DNA of 64,000 bases from Gibbula magus (lineage: Eukaryota; Mollusca; Gastropoda; Trochida; Trochidae), in contig OW388297.1 in the NCBI GenBank assembly GCA_936450465.1, forward strand, positions 30,212,387 to 30,276,386, written 5' to 3'. Made by a program: the position numbers and the translations under genes. The notes under the pieces are model-generated. The model saw only the letters and a program-made list of their open reading frames with translations, made no database searches and had not been told where the DNA came from. Each line of letters begins with the position of its first letter. Position 1 is the stretch's first letter. Below, one piece after another: positions 45,157 to 56,005 of this stretch.

Positions 45157-46167
45157 TAACATTTTCGGATGTTTCAAGTGTGTATGTGTTGCCGGTCTGG
45201 TGAAGAAAAATTTAAAAGAAACGTACCTTTACAAACCCTTACGGTTTTTCGAAAACTTATAAGTAATGGAGAAACCTCAATTTCGAGGACCTACCAGAGA
45301 TTCTGGATACCTGAGAGCAGGTTCCATTCTCATTGTGGACACCTGAGAGGAGGTTACATAACCGTCTCTCAGGGTCCACAATCTATGGTAAGTCAGCGAA
45401 AGGATTTTTCAGTTTTTAAGTTTTTAAGTTTAAAAGACGCTTAAATTGTTATCTAGATATCCAAAATACCTGTTAAATATATATGTCGTTCGTACAATCC
45501 CTGAAATCGTCTGAAATCCTAGTTACGACAAAGATTGGAGGGAATTAATAATAAATTATTACTGTGTTGTAAGTACTGATGTGACGGACATGCAGTGCTC
45601 GGATCACCATGTTGTTATCGTAAGCCTGGACACAACGCGTCCTCCTCCACCTGTCAAGACCATCATAGTCAAGTCAAATTATGATAATACCCCCAAAACA
45701 TTGGTACAGAAATGATTTATGCGATTTTAGAATTATTAAGTGTATATGATTAAATGGTTAAAAGTCTTCCACCTAATCATGATGCTAAACCTGATTTTTT
45801 GGGTGAAAAAGATGAAAATTCATAATTTTCAGGGGTATTTTTTTTTTTAAATACTTAAATGATATTAAGACTTATTTGTTTTTACTGATTTCGATACAGA
45901 AGATATACACTATATGTGAACGTCATGTATACTGGGTTATGCCCAAACAATTTAGGACTTTTTTCTATTTTCTTAAATTTGTAAGGGAAAATGTACAAGA
46001 TTTTTTGAATTTTGAAGGTATGTTCAAACTCAAAATGTAATGCCTTTTTTTCAGCTTCAGATAATATATTATATTATTATATTATTATTATTAAGTAATT
46101 TCACATTAATTAACATGTATTTACTTTTAAACATTTGAATTGTCCAAAATGAGTATGATAACTTTTG
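45157..46167. other. Intronic sequence, AT-rich
   Basis: An ATT-type simple repeat lies at 46064-46095. GGA(T/C)ACCTGAGAG(C/G)AGGTT occurs twice within 45306-45355. No gene is supported. Confidence 0.5.
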
Positions 46168-47322
46168 TTACGTGAACACTTGGTATGTGTTCCTCAAGAA
46201 TACCCTGCAGCTATGATATCTCGCTGCTTCAGATGTTGGGGGAAGACTCTTTGGATCCACAAACTTGAAACTCTTTGCGACCTTTTCCGTGAATTTCTCC
46301 ACCCTCAACTTGTCAAGGCTATGACTGTGTTCAGCTTTGAACAGATATAGCAACGCTTTTTCACCAGCATGACCAATCTCATTGTCCTCAATGTCCTTCC
46401 AATCTCTCTGTGGTGATTCAAAGAGCGAAGGAGGATACGTACACAGTTCAAATGTGAACAAATTCCTCAACTCATCTTCAGAAACAGAACCCTTTGCTGC
46501 TGTTACAAGTCTCTGAAATAAAAGTTGGGCATCAAATTTGGCTGTTTCCCCTTCAATATTCACCTCAGTGTTGTCACTCATAACAGTTATCTGGTCTTTC
46601 TTCTTGAATGTGAATTCATATGCAATCTGCCCTTTCATCTTGTCTAGAATCTTCATCCCAACCTCTTTAGCTTCATCCGCATTGCTGTTCACAGCAATCA
46701 CTCCACTTAAAATGCTCTTCAACACCTATATATCAAAGGGGTTTCTGTTGATGAGATATTCGGTGATGGCTTCTGTGTCCTTCCAACCTCCTTGCTGCCT
46801 CGCATTGCTGCTCACCTTGTGCTGTTCACTTGTATTGTAAGTTTGTCCTGTCAGCTGTTGCATTGCTTCATTAATTTCGGAACAAGAGGGGCGGGAGATA
46901 GACCAAACTAACCTTTGAACCTCAGTCATACCACGTCCTCGGGTCAAACCACCAGCAGTCTTCATGCTTCTCATGAGAATTTGTTCTATGACCAAGTCTG
47001 TAGAAAGGCCCGCCCAGAAGCGATCACTGCGTCTCAAGACATGATGCCCTTGCATGAATAAATCATATGCTTCTGGATTAATCATTTGCAGATCTTGCAT
47101 GTTCATCAGGTAAAAATACACTGACTCCAGATAGAGGTTATGGCCTGCAGCTGCAAAGTATGGCAACAAAAGTGTTTTCAGATGGAGTAATAAGTCACCT
47201 GTTCTTTCTGCTTTAATTAATGTTCTGAAGATTTCTATCATTTCCATGTTTTGCAGCCAAAGCTTTGCAGTTCCTCTAACTTCTCAGTAACGTTTGTCAG
47301 CAAAGGAGATGTACACCCCACT
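46168..47322 (-). pseudogene. Uncharacterised invertebrate multicopy protein, C-terminal half
   Basis: The frame from 47247 reads MEMIEIFRTLIKAERTGD, LPYFAAAGHNLYLES, VLRRSDRFWAGLSTDLVIEQ, MKTAGGLTRGRGMTE and NEAMQQLTGQT. An in-frame TAG (46726-46728) follows NRNPFDI and the same frame resumes with LKSILSGVIAVNSNADEAKE, LLFQRLVTAAK, then SLPPTSEAARYHSCRVFL before a possible donor near 46180. From memory these blocks match a large family of uncharacterised proteins repeated in cnidarian and mollusc genomes; their role is unknown. A further frameshift lies near 47270 (TAKLWLQ). It is nested in the IFI44-like intron on the same strand. Confidence 0.6.
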
Positions 47323-48000
47323 TCAAGCTACAATCTCATTGTAGACTAGTACAGCAGACAAAAGATCATTTTCAATATTCCCATCATCTTCAGGTTTTCT
47401 TTCTGAGAGAGCTTCAAAATCTTGTGCAATCTGTGTGACTTCCTGTTCAGCAGAACTAGTGTCATTTGATTCCTGGTCAGTGTTGTTATTGTCAGTGGGA
47501 TCCGACTTATCATCAGTCCTTGTGTGCAGATCAATGTCAAATGCTTGAGATACCAGCAAAGAGTGTAAAGCCATGTCCACAAGTCCATGACCTCTTACTG
47601 CTCGTGAAAGGGCTTTCCCAGTCGGCATATGGTGACTACATTTTCAGAATACACAAGTTCTAAGGTTTGACGTAGTCCGGTGTCAGACATAATTTGTCCA
47701 ATGCAACCTAGAAAGCTCATTTCTACATGAAGACCTCCTAATCTCAAGATGAACTTGTGAAGATCACTTGTCTCTGGTTCAACAGAGATGATATTTGTGG
47801 CTTTCCACCACAGTGGCTGATCGAAGGTTAGTACTGGAGTGACGTTGTACTTTGCCTGGTCCCTTACAAACAGCAATGTTGTGTAAATGCAACTTTCATC
47901 ATACGGGTTCAGGTCGATCATTAGCATGAAGTTTATGCAACTCGGACCAGGAAATGTGCAATGCTTGTGAATCAAGTGCATAGTTCCATTCCACGAAGGC
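47323..48000 (-). pseudogene. Uncharacterised multicopy protein, middle segment
   Basis: The frame 47981-47595 reads HKHCTFPGPSCINFMLMIDL, YTTLLFVRDQAKYNVTPVLT, FDQPLWWKATNII and LRLGGLHVEMSFLGCIGQIM. A one-base loss near 47632 shifts to the frame 47628-47323, with GKALSRAVRGHGLVDMALHS and an acidic linker. Motif order agrees with the C-terminal half at 46168-47322, so this is one protein split by lesions. Confidence 0.6.
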
Positions 48001-48163
48001 GTGAGTGGACGAAGCAGCCAAGCTGTCTTCCACAGTGTGTTTACATTGCTGTTTTGTCATTAAATTCAATTAGAGAGAGCATGCCATACTTCAGATTAGA
48101 CCATTTCTTTGCATTGTAGTAATGTAATTTGATTGTTCCAATAGCTTTGAGATCTTCATCATT

Positions 48164-48982
48164 TGACTATATAATTTTCACATGTCTATGTACCTTGGAT
48201 CCTTGAGTAGCAGCTGCAATAATCCCCATATCATGACAAATGCCATATCCGTCTTTGGTCCTGATGTTACGGTCGACATTATCAGCAACAAATTGGATGA
48301 ATTGACCTGTTGTGTATCCTGGTATTTCGGTGTTGTTAGCAAGACTTGAACTGCGCTCAAACTTATGTACATCGGCATAGGAACAGCTGAAACCGAGAGC
48401 ATTTAGTATATCAACCAAGTGTCTAGAAGTATAAATGTGATGACACTGAACCCCAAGAGCTAGTTGCAGGGGTGAGAGGAATTTCCCGGGTCTCACAGCC
48501 TGCATGATTGCTTGTCCTATTGCAGCTTGCTTGGTCATGTGTTTTTTCCAACGAAGAGGGTACTTAAAAGTAGTTGCAATGATTCTGGAACAAATGAAAT
48601 TCCAATTTCTGGAGAATTGATTTCACTAAGTGATGGAGATACGTCTGTTGGAATGGATACATTGTTAATGTCACTTTTAAGCAAGTTTGCAGCTGTCTCA
48701 ATTATCTTGGCTTTCTTTTTTTTCTGGATCATAACTTTTTGGAAGCGAGAAGAAATCATGGATAACTTTTGAAGCTGTTGCCCCGATAGTAATAATACTG
48801 GATTTTCCATCACTTTCAGAGAACACAATATTTTCTCCAAAATGTTCAGCAAGTCTTACTTTCATGTGGGTGGGAGCGAATGGTTCCATATCCTCATCCA
48901 GAACATTCTTCATTTTATCAATTAGAGCACTCACTGTTAGAACTGAATCTTCATTTGAGCAGATACAACATTTGTCTTCCAT
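48164..48982 (-). pseudogene. Uncharacterised multicopy protein, N-terminal exon
   Basis: ATG at 48982 (MEDKCCICSNEDSVLTVSAL). The frame shifts at an A8 run (about 48713-48720) and again, in the opposite sense, at an A6 run (about 48543-48548), giving blocks KAKIIETAANLLKSDI, SFVPESLQLLLSTLFVG, AAIGQAIMQAVRPGKFLSPL, GVQCHHIYTSRHLVDILNAL and QFVADNVDRNIRTKDGYG. The exon may end at AAG|GTACAT near 48184. Two compensating homopolymer changes are typical of sequencing error or mild decay. The CxxC at residues 5-8 could be part of a metal site, but no full finger is seen. Confidence 0.6.
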
Positions 48983-49602
48983 TTTGCAACCTCATGGCAA
49001 TGTCAACAAAGGGAGATAACTCTCAATTACCCCTTTTGCTTAGTGTAGGTTACCTAAAATTCAAGTTCAAACCTCATCACTTCAATAATTTAAAAATTAT
49101 TTTAAACTCTTTGTGGGTTTTTAAAACAATTTAGTTAGACATTGTTTGGGGAGTGGAATAATGTTTCAAAGACATATTTTTTCAAAATGATAAATTAAAA
49201 TTCATCAAAATTCACACTTTTCAAAAAAAAAAACCACTTAGCATCCCAATTGAACGGAGGACTCTTTATATTTTATTTGTATAATCAGTCTGATTGACTT
49301 ACACTCATTTTTATTTCTGTACCCTTTTTTTGGAGGTTACAGGTTTTTCCTTTAAATTTGACTGGACTATCAAATGCAGACAGTTCCGACATGGCTGTAT
49401 TCCGTTCGGATCTCACAAAATCTGATCTGGTCTGATATGTCATCTGACAGCAGGAAACTGTATTATTTATATAATACAGTGTTGTCTGAACTATTAGATA
49501 AACATATACCTCTAACAAAAACAAGAATCCATATTGACCACAAAACACCTGGATATACACCCAGGAATTGGCCGCAGCAAAACACGAGAGAAGAAGAGAT
49601 GA
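48164..49602. repeat. Tandem duplication 2, left copy
   Basis: A unit of about 1439 bp is repeated at 49605-51043 with no difference that I noticed. Two extra bases (GA, 49603-49604) lie at the joint. The unit carries the N-terminal exon above plus a piece of the adjacent LINE. Confidence 0.9.
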
Positions 49603-49604
49603 GA

Positions 49605-50423
49605 TGACTATATAATTTTCACATGTCTATGTACCTTGGATCCTTGAGTAGCAGCTGCAATAATCCCCATATCATGACAAATGCCATATCCGTCTTTGGT
49701 CCTGATGTTACGGTCGACATTATCAGCAACAAATTGGATGAATTGACCTGTTGTGTATCCTGGTATTTCGGTGTTGTTAGCAAGACTTGAACTGCGCTCA
49801 AACTTATGTACATCGGCATAGGAACAGCTGAAACCGAGAGCATTTAGTATATCAACCAAGTGTCTAGAAGTATAAATGTGATGACACTGAACCCCAAGAG
49901 CTAGTTGCAGGGGTGAGAGGAATTTCCCGGGTCTCACAGCCTGCATGATTGCTTGTCCTATTGCAGCTTGCTTGGTCATGTGTTTTTTCCAACGAAGAGG
50001 GTACTTAAAAGTAGTTGCAATGATTCTGGAACAAATGAAATTCCAATTTCTGGAGAATTGATTTCACTAAGTGATGGAGATACGTCTGTTGGAATGGATA
50101 CATTGTTAATGTCACTTTTAAGCAAGTTTGCAGCTGTCTCAATTATCTTGGCTTTCTTTTTTTTCTGGATCATAACTTTTTGGAAGCGAGAAGAAATCAT
50201 GGATAACTTTTGAAGCTGTTGCCCCGATAGTAATAATACTGGATTTTCCATCACTTTCAGAGAACACAATATTTTCTCCAAAATGTTCAGCAAGTCTTAC
50301 TTTCATGTGGGTGGGAGCGAATGGTTCCATATCCTCATCCAGAACATTCTTCATTTTATCAATTAGAGCACTCACTGTTAGAACTGAATCTTCATTTGAG
50401 CAGATACAACATTTGTCTTCCAT
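49605..50423 (-). pseudogene. Duplicated N-terminal exon of multicopy protein
   Basis: A second copy of 48164-48982 with the same two homopolymer frameshifts. It has no downstream exons and would be an extra 5' exon if transcribed. Confidence 0.6.
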
Positions 50424-51043
50424 TTTGCAACCTCATGGCAATGTCAACAAAGGGAGATAACTCTCAATTACCCCTTTTGCTTAGTGTAGGTTACCTAAAA
50501 TTCAAGTTCAAACCTCATCACTTCAATAATTTAAAAATTATTTTAAACTCTTTGTGGGTTTTTAAAACAATTTAGTTAGACATTGTTTGGGGAGTGGAAT
50601 AATGTTTCAAAGACATATTTTTTCAAAATGATAAATTAAAATTCATCAAAATTCACACTTTTCAAAAAAAAAAACCACTTAGCATCCCAATTGAACGGAG
50701 GACTCTTTATATTTTATTTGTATAATCAGTCTGATTGACTTACACTCATTTTTATTTCTGTACCCTTTTTTTGGAGGTTACAGGTTTTTCCTTTAAATTT
50801 GACTGGACTATCAAATGCAGACAGTTCCGACATGGCTGTATTCCGTTCGGATCTCACAAAATCTGATCTGGTCTGATATGTCATCTGACAGCAGGAAACT
50901 GTATTATTTATATAATACAGTGTTGTCTGAACTATTAGATAAACATATACCTCTAACAAAAACAAGAATCCATATTGACCACAAAACACCTGGATATACA
51001 CCCAGGAATTGGCCGCAGCAAAACACGAGAGAAGAAGAGATGA
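49605..51043. repeat. Tandem duplication 2, right copy
   Basis: This copy continues on its right into the rest of the LINE (51044 onward), while the left copy continues on its left into the rest of the multicopy gene, so the duplication is a simple head-to-tail repeat of one contiguous segment. Confidence 0.9.
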
Positions 51044-52834
51044 ACGAGCGTGGAGAAAGTCAGATCTTGAAGTCCACATATTATTTATCTATGCAAGGAA
51101 TAAGGTAACATCAGCTATGAAACCGTGTAAGAGACAACATATGAAGACTCAGATTGAAGAAAACAAACAGGGAATGGAAAGTCCTTGCATAAGATCCTAG
51201 CATCATTGTTAGGCAAGACTAAAGATTCCCCACTTCCATCTGCTAATGATTCTCATCACATTGCAGTCTTTCTCACACTTTTTCAAGGACAGGATTGACC
51301 GTATCCGCCAGCAACTCAGTGACACCTCATTCACCGAGCAAGAACATTTGCAAATGCCTCCAAGTGACTGTCATCTAAGCGTACTTGGGACATTCACACA
51401 GGATCAAGCTAGGTATCATGAAATCTGCCAAACGAACAAGCTGCACCTTAGGCCCACTTCCAACCAGAATGGTGTACGATAACATTGATATCCTTCTCAC
51501 AGTGATTACAAAAATCATAAATACATCTTTGACCGCTGGATATATGCACAAATGGCTTGGTAAGACATCATCTTAAGAAACCTGGACTCGACTGGATTTC
51601 AGTTATTATCGACCGGTTTCCAACTTTACTTACATCTCCAAGATCATCGAGAAGGCTGTATGCATCAGGCTGACATATCACATGTGTGAGCACGATCTCT
51701 GTGAGCCACTCCAATCTGCATACAGGCCAAAACATAGCACCAAGACAGCGCTACACAAAGTGGTGAATGACCTCAGGCAAGGAGTTGATGGAGGAAAGTG
51801 TGCTTTACTTATTCTTTTAGACCTGAGTGCTGCTTTTGATACTATCGACCATGATACACTGCTGAAAAGACTCCAATACGGTTCTCAAGTGGATGACCTC
51901 ATATCTCCCCAATAGGCATCAATCAATGATTGTAAATGATGTCACCTCTACCCCGAAACTCACGTGTGGCGTTCCCGAAGGGTCTGTCCTCGGGCCTGAA
52001 GTTTTTGACCTTATATACCAGACCAATCAGCAACATTACCTCTCAGCATGATGTCCCATACCACTGTTTTGCGGGCTGATGATACTCAACTGATGTCCTT
52101 CATGAAGCCGGATTCGTCGTCTGCACAAGAATCAACCACAACAATATATGCCTGCTGCTCAGGTATCAATAACTGGATGGGTTTCAATATGTTAAAGCTA
52201 AACCCAGACAAGACAGAGGCTTTATTGGTAGGTCCGTCGATAAATGCTCCATCGATTCTGTTGCTGCCATCTCACTATCGTCATCAGTGTGAGACCTGGG
52301 TGTACTTTTGGACTCAGAACTCTGTATGAAAAAACACATAAGTCACCTGTGCAAAACATCCTACTTCCAGCTCAGAAACATTAGCAAAATCCGACATTTG
52401 TCTTAACAAAGATGCTGCAGCACTCCTGTGCCTCTCCCTAGTCATATACAAACTTGATAATTAATTGTCCAAAAATTCACATTGATAGAGTACAACGGAT
52501 ACAAAACACAGCAGCCCGGATTGTGACCATGTCTAAATGGTCTAAACACATTACACCGGTCCTCAGACAGCTTCATTGGCTCAGTAACACTACCCCTTCA
52601 TATCTATGTGAGCTGGTAAAGTGTTATCAGCCAGGTAGATCTCTCCGCTCTGAGCAGCAGATGCTGCTTCAAGTACCGAGAGTGAAGGTACAAAAGAGAG
52701 ATCCTTTGCCTACTCTGTTGCGGTGGAATGGAACAAACTACCATTCGAAATACGCCAGTGCCATTGCTACATGACCTTCCGAAAAACTCGAAAAACTCAC
52801 TTCCTGGCTGCTTTTTCGTAGACAATACCACCAA
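50815..52834 (+). pseudogene. CR1/L2-like LINE ORF2, frameshifted
   Basis: In order: AVFRSDLTKSDL and ELLDKHIPLTKTRI (linker before RT), KSDLEVHILFIYARNKV, SHFFKDRIDRIRQQL, NYRPVSNFTYISKIIEKA (about 51600), LCEPLQSAYRPKHSTKTALH, LLILLDLSAAFDTIDHDTLL (RT motif A), a GVPEGSVLG-like motif near 51972, a diverged ADDTQLMSF (motif C, 52077), NWMGFNMLKLNPDKTEALLV and RIQNTAARIV with PSYLCELVKCYQPGRSLRS. Many frameshifts and stops separate these, and parts are missing. Only the 3' two-thirds of ORF2 is present. A duplicated piece lies at 49374-49600. Confidence 0.85.
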
Positions 52835-52905
52835 GCGCTTTGAGCACGCTCTTAGTATGGACAAAGCGCTATACAGTTTGACTACTACTATTACTATTAC
52901 TTACA
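52835..52905 (+). repeat. LINE 3' end with (ACT/ATT)n tail
   Basis: AAGCGCTTTGAGCACGCTC and AAAGCGCTATACAGTTTG are followed by ACTACTACTATTACTATTAC. The GCGCTATACA block and simple tail match the LINE end at 3330-3431. Confidence 0.75.
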
Positions 52906-54303
52906 ACGTTGTAAGTCCCTCGTCCCCCTTGGCTACATCAATGTGACATGTTGAGGTTTTGGCCTATCGAGGTCATGAGTTAAGAAAGGTGGATGTTGTT
53001 CCCTACATTATTGTGAAAGTTGTATTAGTTTTCTGGAAAGTTGTAGCTTCACAAAATATCATATATCATTCTTTTTACACATTATTTGGATATACATTGG
53101 TGATACGCGCATGTTGTTTTTGGGGGGACCGATCAGATTAATATTTTTAGAGTCATGGCCCTTGACTTAGAGCATTTGGCTTTCCTATTTCAGACTGGCT
53201 GTGCCTATGTTCTGAAACCAACTTTTCCCACAGTTCTTGATCAATCCTTCTGAAACTTTACACAAACTTGAGAAAGAAATCGGTTACACAAATTTGCTTT
53301 TTTGGAACCAATCGGATTAATATTGTCTGAGTTATGGCCCCTCTCTGACCCACAGACTGTGGGTTAAACGTTTAAATAAGCTTGGCTCAATCTTTTGATT
53401 AGTCTTTGAAACTGATATAGTTGTTTCCCTTGACATTGACATATTTGCACCTTCTACTCTTGACCTTGATGAAAGACTTTAACCAGAACTTTGAATTCGT
53501 CAGCATTTGAAATTGTTATGTTTCAAAAGTCACATACTGATGTCATAAACTTTGACTTTGTGACATTGACCTTGCTGTGGGATGCATTGTGTGATAAACA
53601 TAGCCATGGCCATAGTTTTGATTGATCGTTGACCTTCGATATTTGACATGCTTATTTATTTTCAGACGATGTCATAATTTTCAAGCTGCTCAAAGACGTT
53701 AAATGCAGCCCTAGATACGATCTAATCGTTCATAAATAACCCTTACATGTAGATTGAAACTGCTTATTTTGGAGAATAGTTTGTGCATTAATAGGAAACA
53801 CCCCGTTGTTTTGTGCTCTCAGAGCACTCTTGAAGGATGTACAGTCACAAAGAACATTATAGATGGCATTATTATTCACGTTAGATGATGAAATATCCAG
53901 GGAGCAAAGGTATTCGCACGCGTCTGACACTGAACTGGTTATGAAAATTAGAAAAGCACATATTTACGATTTACACGGAACCAAAACATATTCTATTAAG
54001 ACATTAACTTTTACTTTTTATGTCTAACGTATGAGGAAAGAATGAACCTGACAAAATTATAATTTAGTTTCACAAAAATAGCCTTTATCTTATTTGTGGA
54101 AATGTATTGATTATGTCTGGGCCTCTCAAATACAAATTTAAAAAAATGATATTCAACCAAAACAAACTCATGACAAATCACCAGGAGTACCAAGTACATT
54201 CACGAGTTTATATAATTATCAATAACTATTACATAAAAAGGTGACTAAAGCTAACGTTTGTTCAACTATATTTGTTATAAAATATTGTCTCGCCAGTCCA
54301 TTT
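52906..54303. other. Intronic sequence with dispersed repeat
   Basis: Segment 53110-53400 has two units with GGGACCGATCAGATTAATAT / GGAACCAATCGGATTAATAT and GAGT(C/T)ATGGCCC, a repeat of about 180 bp period. No gene is supported in the rest. Confidence 0.5.
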
Positions 54304-55155
54304 TGAACTGAAGTACAGAAGAAAGTTTACACCTCAGTTGGATTCGATTAAAACTGTTTAAAAGAAATGAGATGCATTTGATTATGGCACGATACAATAA
54401 CACTTTTCAGCTGTAGTTTGAATGAATTACATTTGGTGAATCGTAATTTGATTAGAATATTTTTGTTTAAAGGACAGTAGCACGTTTTTTTGCTGAAATA
54501 AGTCGATGAAATGTATTTGAAAAATAATGTCACCATCAGTAAAACACCCTTCTCTCTTCGGAAAACAAGTTTAAAAATGAGTGTGCATGGTTCCTTAAAG
54601 TCATGGGAATCTCTTCAGTCATTCGAAATAATGAAATGTGTTCACAAACAAATTGCAACCATGTAATTCTTGTTTTATACTCAACACCGTTATAACCACT
54701 ATGGATAAATGGTGGGTGTAATAAAATGTTTTACCCTCTAAAGTAAATACAATGACAGTAACTATCATTATAAATGGGGAAGGAAGTTTGAAAAAATAAA
54801 AATTGCAAAAAACGTGCTACTGCCCCTTTTATGTAAACAGGGGCAATAAATGAAATTCACAACAACATGGCCCCTACCATGTTTATAACGTTGTTAATGT
54901 ATGCAGAATGAGGCACATTTATTTATTTTCACATAGAAGATGTCTTATATGTCGATGAACAGTTGTGTGTTATCCAAATTGATTTTGGAAGAATTTATAA
55001 ATTTAAACCACATAGAAGTATACCTTGGCTGATGACTAAACGCCTGCACTTTTCAGTTTTGGAGTACGACGTCGAAAAATAGGATATTTGTAATTGAAAA
55101 TCAAAAATATGATAAAACCAACTGAGGTGTAAACTTTCTTTTGTACTTCAGTTTA
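54304..55155. mobile_element. Possible element with 38 bp inverted repeats around MITE
   Basis: GAACTGAAGTACAGAAGAAA...CACCTCAGTTGG (54304-54341) has an almost perfect reverse complement at 55118-55155. It encloses the TTAA MITE at 54471-54827. No target duplication was found. Either it is an older TIR element carrying the MITE or two inverted copies of a repeat. Confidence 0.5.
54471..54827. mobile_element. TTAA MITE, copy 1
   Basis: The left end AGGACAGTAGCACGTTTTTT and right end AAAAAACGTGCTACTGCCCCT are inverted repeats. The flanks are TTAA (54467-54470) and a one-base variant TTTA (54828-54831). The interior includes TTTTACCCTCTAAAG. It is the same family as 55450-55797, in opposite orientation. 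Confidence 0.78.
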
Positions 55156-55449
55156 ATTTGTAAAACACATCTTTGAAAGATAACTGTTTGTCGTGTAAGT
55201 ACCACTTATAAGTAGTTGGGTAATACACAAGCAGGGTTTCATGAAGATATGATGAAGGGTTTCAGACCTGTGCTCTGGAAACAAACTTATCCCTGAACAA
55301 AGTCCAAATCAAACGCATTTCTATGGAAACGAAGTTTCATAAATATGTTATGAACAGTTTTCAAGTTCTGCTCCGGAAAAGAACCTATCCCTGAACAACA
55401 TAAAAAAAGCATGTTTCTATGGGAAAAAAATCGAGTTCTGCAATGTTAA

Positions 55450-55797
55450 AGGGGCAGAAGCACGTTTTTTGCAAAATTTATTTTTTCAAATTTTCAATTT
55501 ATTACGATAGTTTATGTCATTTAAATTAAATTTAGAGGGTAAAACATCGTATTACACAAACCGATTATCCGTAGTGGTAATAACGCTGTTGCATATAAAG
55601 CAAAAATTGCATGATGGCCATTTTATTGTGAACACAATTTATTATTTCGAATTACAAAAACGATTCCGACGGGTTTTGAAAACCACGTTAACTCATTTTT
55701 TAAATTAATTTTCCGAACAGAGAAGGCTGTTTTACTATTGGTGAAATTATTTTTCATCAACTTATTCATTCGAGCGAAAAAACGTGCTACTGCCCCT
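55450..55797. mobile_element. TTAA MITE, copy 2
   Basis: TIRs AGGGGCAGAAGCACGTTTTTT and AAAAAACGTGCTACTGCCCCT lie between perfect TTAA duplications (55446-55449, 55798-55801). TTAA is the piggyBac-superfamily target. It lies only 40 bp from the splice donor of the IFI44-like exon. Confidence 0.82.
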
Positions 55798-55839
55798 TTA
55801 ACACTGGAAAATCTGTTTCCAGGAGTATCACCAACTTAC

Positions 55840-56005
55840 CTCCTTTTCCGGCGAGTTCCATAACAAGCTCGAGTAGTTTAATGACGTGATTGGGAAGTTC
55901 CTTATAAGGTCTCATCACAATAACCACACAAGTCACGTCCTTCGATGCCAACAGTGGAATCGCAACGTTGGCATCATTGCCCTCCCTCTGTAGGTAAGGG
56001 CCCAA
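55840..56005 (-). CDS. IFI44-like GTPase, internal exon
   Basis: Minus strand: acceptor TCTGTAATTTTGTATGCAG|TTG ends at 56006 and the donor GGAG|GTAAGTT starts at 55839. The 166 nt exon encodes LGPYLQREGNDANVAIPLLA, DVTCVVIVMRPYKELPNHVI and LLELVMELAGKG. A hydrophobic strand (TCVVIVM) followed by a helix leading to the next strand fits the middle of the IFI44 GTPase-like fold. The exon ends in phase 1 and joins in frame to VSYHVVLTHVD in the exon at 29024, giving a natural transition. Earlier exons, including any P-loop, are not recognised in the window. Confidence 0.6.
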
